DNA from: Luidia sarsii
Lineage: Eukaryota > Echinodermata > Asteroidea > Paxillosida > Luidiidae
Length of the DNA stretch: 64,000 nucleotides
Reading direction: 5' to 3'
Assembly (NCBI GenBank): GCA_949987565.1
Contig: OX465105.1
Location: 5,332,159 to 5,396,158, forward strand
The position numbers and the translations under genes are program-made. This document shows, in pieces, positions 50,201 through 56,560 of the stretch; position 1 is the first letter of the stretch; each line of letters starts with the position of its first letter. The notes under the pieces were generated by a model, which was not told the DNA's origin, did not search any database, and saw only the letters and a list, made by a program, of their open reading frames with translations.

Positions 50201-53200
50201 GGACTTGTCTTTGGGCAGGGTGAAGATTCTGAAGCTGCAGAAGTCGCAGCAGAAAAGTTATAGAATGGCAGTATGTCACAAACCATATTGGCACAGTAAC
50301 GGTCTCCAGAATGATGGAGCTCAGAGGCTAAAAACGGCTATGAATAAGAGTAAATTGTCTTTGGGCAGGGTGAAGATTCTGAAGCTGCAGAAGTCGCAGC
50401 AGAAAAGTTATAGAATGGCAATATGTCACAAACCATATTGGCACAGTAACGGTCTCCAGAATGATGGAGCTCAGAGGCTAAAAACGGCTATGAATGAGAG
50501 TAAATTGTCTTTGGGCAGGGTGAAGATTCTGAAGCTGCAGAAGTCGCAGCAGAAGGCGGATCTAGCCGAGGCTGGCCAACTGAAGACGGACATCCAGGAC
50601 CGAGCGGAGAAGATTGCCTCACGACACAGCGACGCACTGGATAAACAGGAGGAGCTCGTAGAAAGGTGAAGGGGGTGGGCAAGCCGACAGACAGACAGAC
50701 AGACAGACAGACTGACCAACAGACGGGGGGCCTTAACCACTTCGCGCCGGGGGGTTTTTCAGCACTGATGACTGCCATACGGGGACTTTGAACAATGCAT
50801 CATTTTCAAATCTCGCTAAAACAATCGGAACAATATATTTCTGTGAAATAAATCGATAAGGGTATACTATGGGTACAAGAGAGTAAAACCTGGCACAATT
50901 CGGACGTCGTTGTGGCTTTTGTCAAGAGATTATCCATTCGAAAAAGGGCCCATTGTGTGTCGTTAATGGAGCGTAATGTGTGTGTGTGCGTGTACGGTGC
51001 TGTCAATCCTGACCGCAGACTCCAGCCTCCACTCCAGGCAGTCAAATGTACAGATTGCGGTGAAGAATGTGGGTGGAATTCCACTGCCTGACCGACGACC
51101 GTTGGGCTGTGTGGCATGCAAACACAATGTCCCCCGCGTGCTTTCAGCGGCAGCACGGTATCCCTCGATCCTCCACAGTAAAGGTCCCTCAATTGCACAA
51201 TTACTGCTGCTAATCTTGCAATTCATGTGGCAACTTGCGTCAAAAAGGGTCTTTGTACTGATTCGTATTGCTTTGTTCTAAGCTGAAAAGAATCTTTGTT
51301 TAAAATGTGGACAATAGTGGTGCCTGGATTCGGAGGGCCCCGTCGCATAGTCAAGCCAACGGAGCTCCGGATTCGGAGGTCCCGGCGCGGAGTGGTTAAA
51401 TAAGTTGGGAGGATGGAACAGACAAGTGGCGGGCTGGTTGGGAGGTGTAGACAGATACACGGACCAACTGGCAGTGAAACAGCTGACAACTCAATAGCCA
51501 TTATCCAGGTTTATGGAGGTTCACACAGACTAGTTTAGGACAGGTGAGGAATTGTAGACAGATAAGCAGACCAATTGACAACTCACCGACAGACTTCTAC
51601 TTGAACACAGGCAAGGAAGCAGAAATAGATAGACTGACTGACAGATAGACCTGAACTTGCCGATACAAACTGACAACTAAATAGGTTGGAAGTATAACAA
51701 GGTTTCAGCTGACAGATACACCACTGATATGCACAAGATAACACTAAAGATAGCCAGATTCACCAACAAATAGACAGGACCCTACTTTAACAAATGACAC
51801 TGCATTAAGCTCCTGAGCTTCCTCTATGGAAGTCTTCCTTTATGGTACCCTGCCATCATGCCTACCAAATTGACCAAATTGACCAAATTCACGGCCTGAA
51901 GTTAAAGTGTATCTTAGGGTGATAGATAGCTCACTAATGGTGGATACTGACGTCTTGATCCTCTGTCTGTACAGGGTCGGTGCTGTGCTTCATTCTCTGC
52001 ACGGCCGGCTGCCAATGCTGTCTGAGGCTGAGCAGACACTGCAGAAGGATATGGCCGATATGCAGCTCAAAGTGGAGCTGCTCAAGAACTCCTTGCAGCA
52101 GGTGATGAACGCTGCCCTGGGGCACTGCCCTGGGGCATTACCCTGGGCCACTGCCCTGGGCCACTGTCCTGGGGCACTGCCCTGGGGTTTTACCCTGGGC
52201 CACTGCCCTGGGCCACTGTCCTGGGGCATGACCCTGGGCCACTGCCCTGGGGCACTGCCCTGGGGTATTACCCTGGGCCACTGCCCTGGGGTATTACCCT
52301 GGGCCACTGCCCTGTGCCACTGCCCTGGGGCACTGCCCTGGGGTATTACCCTGGGCCACTGCCCTGGGCCACTGCCCTGGGCCACTGCCCTGGGCCACTG
52401 TCCTGGGCCACTGTCCTGGGGCACTGCCCTGGGGTATTACCCTGGGCCACTGCCCTGGGCCACTGCCCTGGGGCACTGCCCTGGGGTATTACCCTGGGCC
52501 ACTGTCCTGGGGCACTGCCCTGGGGTATTACCCTGGGCCACTGCCCTGTGCCACTGCCCTGAGCTACTGCCCTGGGCCACTACCCTGGGCCACTGTCCTG
52601 AGCTACTGCCCTGGGCCACTGCCCTGGGGCACTGCCCTGGGGTATTACCCTGGGCCACTGCCCTGGGGCACTGCCCTGGGGTATTACCCTGGGCCACTGC
52701 CCTGTGCCACTGCCCTGAGCTACTGCCCTGGGCCACTACCCTGGGCCACTGTCCTGAGCTACTGCCCTGGGCCACTGCCCTGGGGCAATGCCCTGGGGTG
52801 TTACCCTGGGTCACTGCCCTGGGCCGCTGCCCTGGGCCACTGCCCTGAGCTACTGCCCTGGCCCACTGCCCTGGGGCAATGCCCTGGGGTGTTACCCTGG
52901 GTCACTGCCCTGGGCCGCTGCCCTGGACCACTGCATGGCATCCATTTGAGTATTAAGGTGCATGTGGCTTAACCCTCAAAGAGCTCAAAGAGCCTCAGAT
53001 CTCAGTCGTTCAATGATGGATTCAAATGATATTTGACAGGGTAATGGAGAATTACATAATGAACATTTGTGTAACATTTTATTAAAAAAAATTTTTGGAG
53101 ATCCCAGCGTGAAGTGATTATTAAACCAAATATGCTCAATATGGGACTTTTACTAACTATTTGCTAGTAGCCCGGCGAATGGATATGTTTTGACACTTTG

Positions 53201-54250
53201 TTATAAATGTGACAGGCAGTCTCTTTGATGCATCCTGTGCCTGTATTTGTTTGCGTTTGTGTGTGATTCAGGTTAAAAACAAGGACGAATTCCGCCAGCG
53301 CAAGATGCAGGAGTTGGAGAAGAAGGTGTCCAGTCCTGCGCTGAGCCAGTCCCAGAACAAACACCTGAGGAAGCTCCTCAGAGAAGAGTAAGGACTATTT
53401 GCCCTGCCCTGCCACCTATTCCCCAGGAGGATATAACTGCCAGGGAAGGGGGATATGACCCCACCCAGGGAATATAACCTTCACTCGGTTGATCTTTATA
53501 TATGGCACTGAGGGATTATAACCTGTACATGGGGAATATGTTAATAGAACCCAGGGAATATAACCTACACTCGGTTGATCTATATATATATGGCACTGAG
53601 GGGTTATGACCTGTATGTGGGGAATATGTTAATAGCACCCAGGGGATATATTAGCACCAATGTTGATAACGAGCATCCACAAAGTTGATTCTATTTTTAG
53701 CATCTAGTTTGTATCTTGTAGATGAAAGTGTCACCCCACCTTGATAAAGGCTAGTTGAGATAAGACTTGAAGGTTTGCATGGTGGAAAAATAAAGTGGAA
53801 GGTTTATATCTTCTCTTTCAAGAAGTGTGGCTCTGAAAAGAGCCGGTAACTCAACGTTTCGGGTAGTATGTACTCTGCCCGTCGTCAGGATACAAAGGCT
53901 AGTTGACTATTTTGTATTGCCGCCCTTTAAGGGCTGGATAGCTCAATATGAGTGCTGGTCCGCCAAACCAGAATTCTCGGGATCAAGTCCCGGTCTTTGA
54001 CATTTTTCAAAGTTTTGTTGTGAATTTTCATAATTACCGAATTCTCCGAAAATGTTGCAAACTGCTCAATGACTACAATGACCATCTCAGATTAGGTGGG
54101 CCTGTCGTTTCGATCCTAGGAGGACCTTTCTTAATTTCATGATTGCTACGATTTTTTTGAGTTTCATTTTTCTTTGTCTTGTGCAGGACGGAGACCATTG
54201 CCTCATTAGTCAATGAAGTTAACAGTCTGACCATTGCCGTGGGCCACTAA
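28977..54250 (+). CDS. NUP88: NUP88, nuclear pore complex protein Nup88 (whole gene)
   Basis: Sixteen coding exons join with consistent phases into 732 residues plus TAA: 28977-29231, 29643-29812, 31256-31381, 32425-32588, 33652-33748, 36718-36925, 37814-37964, 40627-40725, 45500-45599, 46142-46246, 47347-47493, 48793-48915, 50519-50665, 51975-52101, 53272-53387, 54187-54250. All introns are GT-AG. Human NUP88 is 741 residues and the order of conserved blocks is the same (AERFF, AAWYP, LLTSDN, HPAAEDNYG-like, [15 protein letters not shown]). Known role: with NUP214 and NUP62 it forms the cytoplasmic-face pore subcomplex that anchors NUP98 and assists CRM1-dependent export and mRNP remodelling. 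Residues about 1-490 correspond to the beta-propeller; about 540-732 are charged, Leu-heptad coiled coil. No frameshift or stop interrupts it. The introns carry unusual tandem arrays, noted separately. Confidence 0.97.
29262..29335 (+). repeat. TTACTG/TTAGTG hexamer repeat
   Basis: About twelve interspersed GTTACT and GTTAGT units in NUP88 intron 1. Confidence 0.8.
29643..29812 (+). CDS. NUP88: NUP88 exon 2
   Basis: Residues 86-142, opening [20 protein letters not shown], aligned with vertebrate RLLCINPPLFEIYQVLLSPT. It then reads through [12 protein letters not shown] to KEQINC. Acceptor TTTTGGCAG, donor GTCAGC, end phase 2. Confidence 0.95.
30000..30500 (+). repeat. intron 2 tandem repeat (AGGATTGAGG)
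   Basis: Three to four adjacent units of about 45 bp (GGATTTCAGAGGATTGAGGC ...) followed by scattered single units to 30500. AGGATTGAGG occurs six times on the plus strand. Confidence 0.85.
30560..30665 (+). mobile_element. SINE tail fragment
   Basis: Carries ATGTTGCAAACTGCTTACTG, CTTTGAGAAAGGTCCTGCTA and GAAACGTCAGGCCCAC, the tail blocks of the tRNA-derived SINE at 53931. Confidence 0.65.
31256..31381 (+). CDS. NUP88: NUP88 exon 3
   Basis: Residues 142-184. It contains [19 protein letters not shown] and [11 protein letters not shown], matching vertebrate VAERFF, HAAWYP and VVLLTSDNVIR. Acceptor TTCTATAG, donor GTAGCA, phase 2 at both ends. Confidence 0.96.
32020..32345 (+). repeat. intron 3 tandem repeat, about 87-bp unit
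   Basis: Three imperfect units with CCCTCAATCCTACCGAATCA, CACATTGGGCCTTGTAACC and TTTCCTACAGTGACAAAA. CCTCAATCCT is the reverse complement of the AGGATTGAGG motif in intron 2. Confidence 0.85.
32425..32588 (+). CDS. NUP88: NUP88 exon 4
   Basis: Residues 184-239, from [12 protein letters not shown] to [14 protein letters not shown], matching vertebrate IYSLREPQTP and SLGETAVAFDFGPLA. Acceptor TCCTTGCAG, donor GTAAGC. It ends in phase 1 after SR. Confidence 0.95.
32755..32835 (-). pseudogene. decayed tRNA-like SINE head
   Basis: Shares GCCTGATAAAAATATTTCAG and GGCAGCTCGGGCGGG with the better copy at 49245-49365. The B-box region (minus strand) reads GCGGGTTCAAAGCCCGC. Confidence 0.55.
32836..33610 (+). 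mobile_element. dispersed repeat, NUP88 intron 4 copy
   Basis: Blocks such as GTCGGTCAGGCAGTGGAATT, CCTGGAGTGGAGGCTGGAGT and ACCCTTATCGATTTATTTCA recur in reverse orientation at 50800-51398 and in part at 55665-55850. The first block appears twice here (33000 and 33280). No TIR or coding capacity recognised. Confidence 0.75.
33652..33748 (+). CDS. NUP88: NUP88 exon 5
   Basis: Residues 239-271, [20 protein letters not shown] then [13 protein letters not shown], equivalent to vertebrate [22 protein letters not shown]. Acceptor CTATTGCAG, donor GTAGGT, end phase 2. Confidence 0.95.
33937..36275 (+). repeat. 15-bp minisatellite, intron 5
   Basis: About 155 copies of AGCCATTGGGTATAG and close variants (GTGTAG, GACATT, AGTGCC) fill 2.3 kb. 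Because the unit is a multiple of three and lacks stops in several frames, it gives 700-800-codon open frames on both strands; these are not genes. The reverse complement of the unit contains TACCCAATGG. Confidence 0.97.
36718..36925 (+). CDS. NUP88: NUP88 exon 6
   Basis: Residues 271-340. [18 protein letters not shown] matches the vertebrate MHPAAEDNYGYDACAVLC block, followed by [10 protein letters not shown] and an acidic stretch [12 protein letters not shown] like the vertebrate EGEEEDD loop. The acceptor GCTCTAG is short on pyrimidines. Donor GTGAGA, end phase 0. Confidence 0.95.
36999..37200. repeat. three consecutive palindromes (SINE-tail expansion)
   Basis: Three head-to-tail hairpins centred near 37047, 37107 and 37168, each with 20-26-nt arms made of CTAGCAGGACCTTTCTCAAA and its complement. 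The middle one spans 37081-37134 with only its centre unmatched. It lies in NUP88 intron 6, just after exon 6. Confidence 0.85.
37435..37760 (+). mobile_element. tRNA-like SINE head plus duplicated repeat block
   Basis: GGGCTGGATAGCTCAGATGG (A-box part of the SINE head) is followed by two tandem copies, about 137 bp apart, of a block with CACTCACAAAAGAGTGGT, GTGTCACCGCAAACCTGACA and GATAAGGGTGGATGGAGGTC. The block shares GGTGTCACCGCAAACC, inverted, with the TTTCG repeat family at 56200. Confidence 0.65.
37814..37964 (+). CDS. NUP88: NUP88 exon 7
   Basis: Residues 341-391, [12 protein letters not shown] through [16 protein letters not shown] to PILLHK, aligned with vertebrate PSLYVFECVELELAL and PVKLHR. 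Acceptor ATCTTGCAG, donor GTGGGT, end phase 1. Confidence 0.94.
38137..38213 (+). repeat. 24-bp tandem repeat with TGTCCGACA core
   Basis: Three to four copies of TTTTGTCCGACAAATTGCCG(CCA); the TTTGTCCGACAAA part is nearly palindromic. Located in intron 7. Confidence 0.85.
38559..40155. mobile_element. hAT-like non-autonomous element, intron 7
   Basis: Ends CAGGCCTCGATCTTTA and TAAGTTCGAGGCCTG form about 15-bp imperfect TIRs. GGAGTTA precedes the left end and GAGTTA follows the right end, suggesting a 6-8-bp target duplication. Subterminal GGCCAACTTGGCC/GGCC-rich blocks occur near both ends. The interior is AT-rich with no transposase ORF. The superfamily is inferred from the TIR style and duplication length. 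Confidence 0.6.
40215..40287 (+). pseudogene. tRNA-like SINE head 1
   Basis: A 73-nt tRNA-shaped sequence with A-box region GGATAGCTCAGATGGAAGAG and B-box GGGTTCAAGTCC. Acceptor-stem pairing is imperfect, and it is preceded by the same CCCACCCCGGCAAAG leader as the 37435 copy, so it is a SINE head, not a tRNA gene. Confidence 0.7.
40351..40422 (+). pseudogene. tRNA-like SINE head 2
   Basis: GGGCTGGATAGCTCAGGTGG start and CAGGTTCAGATCC B-box remnant, 64 bases after the previous copy and more decayed. Confidence 0.65.
40627..40725 (+). CDS. NUP88: NUP88 exon 8 (99 bp)
   Basis: This small exon is easy to miss. Preceded by CCCCAG, it reads in phase 1 as [19 protein letters not shown] then [14 protein letters not shown]. 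That aligns with vertebrate DPKCPSRYHCTHEAGVHSV then GLTWIHKLHKFLGS, and it ends at a GTAAGC donor. Both ends are phase 1, so skipping it keeps the frame: exon 7 to exon 9 would read LLHK-DEEG. It lies between a hAT-like element and a 4.7-kb satellite block. Confidence 0.93.
40749..42205 (+). repeat. 29-bp satellite type A, intron 8
   Basis: About 50 copies of a 29-bp unit (TATATCCACCCAATGGGTTC then TGCTATAAA). Variants alternate ATAAA with ATGAA and CCCAATGGG with CTCAATAGG. It begins just after exon 8. It was interrupted on its right by a MITE. Confidence 0.95.
42206..42627. mobile_element. MITE inserted in the intron 8 satellite
   Basis: TIRs AGGCCTTTTCACACTGTCC and TGTGTGAAAAGGCCT bound 422 bp. 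Inside are repeated inverted blocks around AACCGGGTTGAAA. Satellite units resume immediately at 42628 (TATGTGTTCTGCTATA). No transposase. Confidence 0.88.
42628..45400 (+). repeat. 29/24-bp satellite type B, intron 8
   Basis: After four transitional units, about 100 copies mix a 29-bp form (TATATATACCTGTACCCAAT GGTTTCTGC) and a 24-bp form (TATACTGCACCCAATGGTTT CTGC). All three forward frames lack stops, producing overlapping frames up to 905 codons that are not genes. The shared CCCAATGG core links it to type A. Confidence 0.96.
45500..45599 (+). CDS. NUP88: NUP88 exon 9
   Basis: Residues 424-457, acidic [16 protein letters not shown] then [13 protein letters not shown], aligned with vertebrate DEEDKDSLQE and VEHILCTKPLPC. 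Acceptor TATGGTCAG, donor GTGGGT, end phase 2. Confidence 0.94.
45709..45960 (+). repeat. about 65-bp tandem repeat, intron 9
   Basis: Four imperfect units with CATTGCATCCACAGCTGTGA, GAATGGCTGCACTGAATG and CTCATTGTGTACGAGCTGAA. A diverged unit appears downstream of the gene near 55375-55450. Confidence 0.8.
46142..46246 (+). CDS. NUP88: NUP88 exon 10
   Basis: Residues 457-492, [19 protein letters not shown] then [15 protein letters not shown], aligned with vertebrate QPAPIRGFWIVPDILGPTM and ICITSTYECLIWPL. Acceptor GTCCATAG, donor GTGAGT, end phase 2. This is near the end of the propeller. Confidence 0.95.
46345..46993. mobile_element. TTAA-flanked MITE, copy 2 (intron 10)
   Basis: TTAAAGCCCCTACACAACAT at the left and ATGTTGTGTATTGGCTTTAA at the right. 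A partial second left end (TTAAAGCCCCTACATAAC) lies inside at 46629, so one copy appears inserted next to or within another. Confidence 0.8.
47347..47493 (+). CDS. NUP88: NUP88 exon 11
   Basis: Residues 492-541, a Pro/Ser-rich linker ([20 protein letters not shown]) then [18 protein letters not shown], closely matching vertebrate FEKHIRSILQRSVANPAF. Acceptor GTGTTTAG, donor GTAAGA, end phase 2. Confidence 0.96.
47525..48310 (+). repeat. purine-rich minisatellite, intron 11
   Basis: Alternating GAAGGGAGGGGCTTCTT and ACAGAGGGAGGAGCTTCTT units of 17-19 bp, over 40 copies. It gives Gly/Glu/Phe-Leu repeat frames that are not genes. AAGCTCC/GGAGCTT segments can pair locally. Confidence 0.93.
48793..48915 (+). 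CDS. NUP88: NUP88 exon 12
   Basis: Residues 541-582. [20 protein letters not shown] then [15 protein letters not shown] corresponds to vertebrate [20 protein letters not shown] and YILKQDLAKEEIQRR. This begins the C-terminal coiled coil. Acceptor CGACTGTAG, donor GTAAGT, end phase 2. Confidence 0.96.
49245..49365 (-). mobile_element. tRNA-derived SINE, minus strand
   Basis: The minus strand at 49360-49289 has a perfect 7-bp acceptor-like stem (AGCTCGG/CCGAGCT), a Glu/Asp-like D arm (TGGTCCAGTGGTTAAGAT) and a perfect T arm (GCGGGTTCGAATCCCGC). The anticodon arm does not pair, so this is a SINE head or tRNA pseudogene. Flanking CTGATAAAAATATTTCAGGC is shared with 32755. Confidence 0.7.
49922..50518 (+). 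repeat. NUP88: 150-bp tandem array of exon 13 starts with splice acceptors
   Basis: Each unit holds TTGTCTTTGGGCAG followed by the first 37 bases of exon 13 (GGTGAAGATTCTGAAGCTGC...), then about 100 bases unique to the array (GTTATAGAATGGCAGTATGT...). Acceptors end at 50060, 50218, 50368 and the genuine 50518, giving spacings of 158, 150 and 150. The first unit is truncated. The two 150-bp steps keep the NUP88 frame open; the 8-bp insertion in the 158-bp step breaks it. Confidence 0.95.
50519..50665 (+). CDS. NUP88: NUP88 exon 13
   Basis: Residues 582-631, [20 protein letters not shown] through [20 protein letters not shown], a heptad-rich coiled coil matching vertebrate VKLLCDQKKKQLEDLSYCRE and [20 protein letters not shown]. 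The acceptor TTGTCTTTGGGCAG is duplicated three times upstream in a 150-bp tandem array, so the true 5' boundary may vary. I chose the last acceptor because only it gives a vertebrate-length product. Confidence 0.93.
50686..50711 (+). repeat. (CAGA)n microsatellite
   Basis: About six CAGA units 20 bases after the exon 13 donor. Confidence 0.9.
50800..51398 (-). mobile_element. dispersed repeat, NUP88 intron 13 copy (inverted)
   Basis: Reverse-complement copy of the intron 4 element, with matching blocks GAAATAAATCGATAAGGGTA, ACTCCAGCCTCCACTCCAGG and AATTCCACTGCCTGACCGAC in opposite order. Confidence 0.8.
51480..51800 (+). other. degenerate GACAGATAGACC-rich stretch, intron 13
   Basis: Loose repeats of ACTGACAGATAGAC and ACCAATTGACAACTC. 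No gene content. Confidence 0.5.
51975..52101 (+). CDS. NUP88: NUP88 exon 14
   Basis: Residues 631-673, [20 protein letters not shown] then [20 protein letters not shown], matching vertebrate KLLHSFHSELPVLSDSERDM and KKELQLIPDQLRHLGNAIK. Acceptor CTGTACAG, donor CAG/GTGATG, end phase 0. A 13-bp minisatellite begins about 14 bases after the donor and is open in the same frame. Confidence 0.94.
52110..52935 (+). repeat. 13-bp minisatellite, intron 14
   Basis: About 63 copies of CCACTGCCCTGGG (variants GGCACTGCCCTGG, GTATTACCCTGGG, GCTACTGCCCTGA). It starts 8-14 bases after the exon 14 donor and is open in the exon 14 frame to 52848. Confidence 0.96.
53272..53387 (+). CDS. NUP88: NUP88 exon 15
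   Basis: Residues 674-712, [20 protein letters not shown] then [16 protein letters not shown], matching vertebrate VTMKKDYQQQKMEKVLSLPK and LSAYQRKCIQSILKEE. Acceptor GTGATTCAG, donor GTAAGG, end phase 2. Confidence 0.94.
53400..53660 (+). repeat. about 85-bp imperfect repeat, intron 15
   Basis: Two to three units with AATATAACCTACACTCGGTT and GGGGAATATGTTAATAGCACC. Confidence 0.75.
53735..53890 (-). mobile_element. structured repeat with CTGANGA-stem-GAAAC core, copy 1
   Basis: Contains hairpin GGCTCTGAAAAGAGCC (53829-53844). On the minus strand CTGACGA is followed by a 7-bp stem (CGGGCAG/CTACCCG, one mismatch) and AAACG. Same family at 56200, 56440, 62160 and 63345. The upstream part has AAGGTTTGCATGGTG. 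Confidence 0.75.
53931..54130 (+). mobile_element. near-complete tRNA-derived SINE, intron 15
   Basis: Head GGGCTGGATAGCTCAATATG with B-box GGGATCAAGTCCC, then AAAATGTTGCAAACTGCTCA, then tail GGGCCTGTCGTTTCGATCCT and AGGAGGACCTTTCTTAA. This joins the head and tail blocks seen separately elsewhere into one element of about 200 bp. Confidence 0.75.
54187..54250 (+). CDS. NUP88: NUP88 exon 16 (terminal, with stop)
   Basis: Residues 712-732, [20 protein letters not shown] then TAA, equivalent to the vertebrate C-terminus [20 protein letters not shown]. Acceptor CTTGTGCAG. Conservation is modest, but length, phase and position agree. Confidence 0.88.
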
Positions 54251-54479
54251 CAGCCAGCCAGACAAAGACTACTGCACTGCAGCATGCAGACCTGCCGGTT
54301 CCTGTGATTCAGTGGCTCAGCAGCGCAGACAGAAATACAAGACTTGAGCAGGGCTAGCACTCAATTGGTTGCCTGGTGGCCGGGATGGCTAGTCAACTTT
54401 TTATAAGAGGCCCAAGCAGGCCGCTGACAATAGGTTCCAAGGTGGCCTGAGGCCTTTTTTAGTGGCCAATGGCTGCAAA
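54251..54479 (+). other. NUP88: NUP88 3' untranslated/flanking DNA
   Basis: Follows the stop codon. From about 54350 it becomes a GGCCACC-rich repeat that resumes at 54943-55200 after the inserted MITE. Confidence 0.5.
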
Positions 54480-54942
54480 AACCGTGTTTCCACTGGACTA
54501 AAAAATTTGACCGAGACTATGGTTACATTTCTAATTGTCAAATGTGACCGTCGTTCCCACTTGGACTTTTGAGTCGGTCAAATTTAACTGAGACGATGGT
54601 TAAAGTAACCGAGCTGGGAATATAACGGCTCATGAAGGTCAAGTGTCAGCCGGATACACAACCTACATGTACGTGTGTACATTTAGCGCGCGACACGAAG
54701 CAGACGTTGTGCACATTGCATGTATGTGTTATACATATCATAGGCCGGATGTGGAGTCGCGCTTTACTGAGTGGTGCGTTTCCACTGGACTAATCGGCTC
54801 GGTTAAACTTACCTGGTCACTTTTATCTGGAAAGAGGAAATTCAACTGGGCCGTTTCCACTGGACTTATTTTGGTCAAAGTAACCATCGTCTCGGTTACT
54901 GTGACCAAAAGTAAGCCGTGTTTCCAGTGGAAACACGGCTTA
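54480..54942. mobile_element. fold-back MITE (CCACTGGACTTA family)
   Basis: Ends ACCGTGTTTCCACTGGACTA and CAGTGGAAACACGGCTTAG, with a short extra palindrome at the right end (GCCGTGTTTCCAGTGGAAAC ACGGC). Internal ACCGAGACGATGGTTAAAGT blocks. Inserted in the GGCCACC-rich repeat. Confidence 0.85.
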
Positions 54943-54949
54943 GGCCACC

Positions 54950-54955
54950 AATAAA
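54950..54955 (+). terminator. NUP88: possible NUP88 polyadenylation signal
   Basis: AATAAA lies 700 bases after the stop, just beyond a fold-back MITE. It is the first canonical hexamer I noticed downstream; a second lies near 55685. No cleavage site evidence. Confidence 0.3.
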
Positions 54956-56199
54956 TTATTGTGCTGGCTGGGTTGGCCAGTCAGGCCACGAGTGCAAGCT
55001 CTCAGCTGGCCGGAGGTATTTGCTGGAGTTGGCTGTGAATGCCCTCTGCTCTGTTCTCCTACATTGTGGGCTATGTTTTTACATTGTCATTTTTGTTAAG
55101 AAGGCCTAGGCCGGCCACTGCCCTCAGTTTCTCAAGTGGCCAATGGTACCCAGGCCACAAAAAACAAAAGCCACTTATATTTTCTGGGCCACCAAAGATC
55201 CGCTGCCCGCAAACGTAATTAGGGAAACCTCTGATGATGTATTTAAACTTTTGGGCTCACAAATTTATTTTTGTACATTTATAATAATACTCATGTAATT
55301 GATGGATAAATGTCTATCCATTTCACATGGAAGACTGTGGTATGGGTGACATAAATCTGGCTGTGACACTGGTTGAAGCTGAATGCTAGCACTGTGATAC
55401 ACTGAAATCAATGGTCCATTGTGTAGCCGCTAAGCAGGGCTATTGCATAGCTGTCAACCATTGCTATTTTGGAGGAATGATTCCTCTTTTGGGGGTAAAA
55501 ATATATCACTTTTTACAAGCTTGTGACAACAGATTCTGAGTTTTGGCTTGGAAATACACATGTATTCCTAATTCCTGTGTAGTTGGCTCTGTGTTTCTTA
55601 TTTTTTAGGAGAAGTATTCCTAATTTCCTTTGTATTTCCTTTGTAATGCTATTGTATTAACAGATGGGAACAATGTATATCTGTGAAATAAATCAATAAG
55701 GGTATAGAATGTGTACGAATGAGTCAAACCTGGCACAATTCGGACTTTGGTGTGGCTTTTGTGAAGGGATTATCCTCCCCCCCAAAAAATTAAAAAAACA
55801 CCCCAAAACACCACCCACTGTGCATTGTCAATGGAGCGTTTACTTAGCATGAAACAAAAAGTGAAGTTTAGGTTGGCAAGGTGATCCTATGAATCACGAC
55901 TTTTTGTGCTTAAATTCTGAGCTTAAGTAGCTCAGTGACATTGCCCCTTGTTACCCATAAGTTGTTATTCTTCTGTAAGACTTACACAGCTATCTGTACT
56001 CACCTTTATTGTTAGTTTTGAAGGCCTAGGCAAGGCATGCAGCAGTGCCAGTTCCATTGTTGGTTGTAAGCTAGAAATGTTGATCATTTCTAAACAATAG
56101 GCTTAGTGACAACTGTCTGTATGAACACAGGCTCCTCCAGTAATTAGATGATAGAGGGCGCTCTATCTGAAATAAGATTTGAAGGTTTGCATGGTGAGA
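54956..56199. other. downstream flanking DNA, no gene
   Basis: Contains the rest of a GGCCACC-rich repeat, a diverged intron-9-type unit (55375-55450) and a partial copy of the intron 4/13 element (55665-55850). I see no exon. Confidence 0.5.
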
Positions 56200-56560
56200 A
56201 TATCAGGATAAAAAGGTTTGCGGGACACCATGTAAATTCTCTTTTGTGAGTAAGTGTGGTTCTGAAAAGAACTGGAGGAACTCGACGTTTCGAACAGTGT
56301 ACTCTGCTCGTCTTCAGGAGAATGCTGGATTCTAACTGGGAGTGGGGCTTATGTAGTGTGGAGAGGGATCCTGGTGAGGGGATTAGCTCAGTGAAGGGTG
56401 AAGGCGGGAACTGTAAAGGCGGGAACAGGGGATGCAGCATCCTGTGCAGCATTCTCCTGAAGATGAGCAGAGTACACTGTTCGAAACGTCGAGTTTCTCC
56501 GCTTCTTTTCAGAACCACACTTACTCACAAAAGAGAATTTACATCCGCAAACCTATTTAT
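56200..56560. mobile_element. inverted pair of CTGANGA/TTTCG structured repeats
   Basis: Left arm 56200-56325 (minus orientation of the core) and right arm 56443-56556 are inverted copies separated by about 115 bp. Both contain GAATTTACAT, ACTCACAAAAGAGAA-type sequence, the TCTGAAAAGAA hairpin and CTGAAGA with stem CGAGCAG/CTGTTCG then AAACG. Confidence 0.8.

Noticed and set aside
49957..50223. Independent small protein starting [13 protein letters not shown]
   Set aside because: It is part of the 150-bp array derived from the exon 13 start; better explained as possible alternative splice-acceptor sequence than as a separate gene.
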